From Euryarchaeota archaeon UBA438 (GTDB lineage Archaea; Thermoplasmatota; Poseidoniia; Poseidoniales; Thalassarchaeaceae): 33,710 bases of DNA. The position numbers and the translations under genes are program-made. The notes under the pieces are model-generated. The model was given only the letters and a program-made list of their open reading frames with translations. It was not told the DNA's origin and did no database searches. The stretch is taken from positions 785-34,494 of the forward strand of contig DAQP01000031.1 in the NCBI GenBank assembly GCA_002504435.1, written 5' to 3'. Positions 33,527-33,710 of this stretch are shown here, piece after piece. Numbering within the stretch: position 1 is the first letter of the stretch; every line of letters begins with the position of its first letter.

Positions 33527-33710
33527 TGGGAGGATACGGAGACGTACAGATGATTGATGAGAATGGCCTTAGAATGGACGGTAGGAAGCCTGGCGACGTA
33601 CGGCCTATCACTATCGAAACAGGCGTTGTGCCAGTAGCTGATGGCTCATGCAGGATGACATGGGGCACCAACGAGGTCATCGTCGCTGTATATGGGCCAA
33701 TGGAGGCTCA
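33526..33710 (+). CDS. rrp41: Exosome catalytic subunit Rrp41 (3' partial)
   Basis: The window ends 61 codons into this gene. The visible N-terminus contains LRMDGRKPGDVRPI, then ETGVVPVADGSCRMTWGTNEVIVAVYGP, the RNase PH-fold signature of Rrp41 (for example RxDGRxxxExRPI). Rrp41 is the phosphorolytic catalytic subunit that works with Rrp42. It starts at the ATG overlapping the rrp4 stop by one base. Rrp42 is expected just downstream in the standard archaeal order, but lies outside the window. Confidence 0.93.
   Translation, partial: MGGYGDVQMIDENGLRMDGRKPGDVRPITIETGVVPVADGSCRMTWGTNEVIVAVYGPMEA

Noticed and set aside
1..33710. CRISPR array, insertion sequence or prophage
   Set aside because: No regularly spaced non-coding repeats, transposase or integrase were found. 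The only long repeats are coding units of the surface protein.

Overview
This window is a gene-dense archaeal chromosome segment. Archaea-type informational genes are spread through it: aIF5A with a hypusination loop, SRP54, the replication factor C large subunit, archaeal/eukaryotic-type glycyl-tRNA synthetase, TrmY, TiaS, Dph6, and the proteasome alpha - SBDS - Rrp4 - Rrp41 series. These point to a euryarchaeote. The very large acidic surface protein, peptide uptake, Trk potassium uptake and lack of extremophile traits suggest marine Group II (Ca. Poseidoniia), but that lineage assignment is inference.

Layout. (1) 1-5006: the 3' end of a giant secreted Asp-rich protein with thrombospondin type 3-like calcium-binding repeats, three inserted beta-rich domains and a C-terminal PGF-type archaeosortase sorting signal. 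A strong RNA hairpin follows it. (2) 5157-9885, plus strand: aIF5A, an OPT peptide transporter, an EamA/DMT transporter and SurE. (3) 9882-11833, minus strand: SRP54 then TrmY. (4) 11910-15779, plus strand: an unknown membrane protein, then TrkA-TrkH. (5) 15776-19034, minus strand: GlyRS then RfcL. (6) 19205-24493: a giant Lhr-family helicase. (7) 24485-25465, minus strand: an archaeosortase-like protease, divergent from a plus-strand series GmhA-like isomerase, GmhB-like phosphatase, TiaS and a small membrane protein. (8) 28214-29103: a minimal RecA/RadB-like ATPase with an altered Walker A, and a small tail-anchored protein. (9) 29100-31242, minus strand: Dph6 then PurB. (10) 31342-end, plus strand: proteasome alpha, SBDS, Rrp4 and partial Rrp41.

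Themes. The sorting enzyme and a likely substrate lie in the same window, and sugar-heptose genes share a 61-bp divergent control region with the enzyme, so a cell-surface assembly axis is plausible. A second theme is translation and RNA quality control (aIF5A, Dph6, TrmY, TiaS, GlyRS, SRP54, SBDS, exosome). The genome is very compact. All five convergent gene pairs overlap at their 3' ends, three of them by exactly the tetranucleotide CTAG, which reads as a TAG stop on both strands. No tRNA, rRNA, insertion sequence or CRISPR array was seen, and there is no gene-free stretch longer than about 170 bases.
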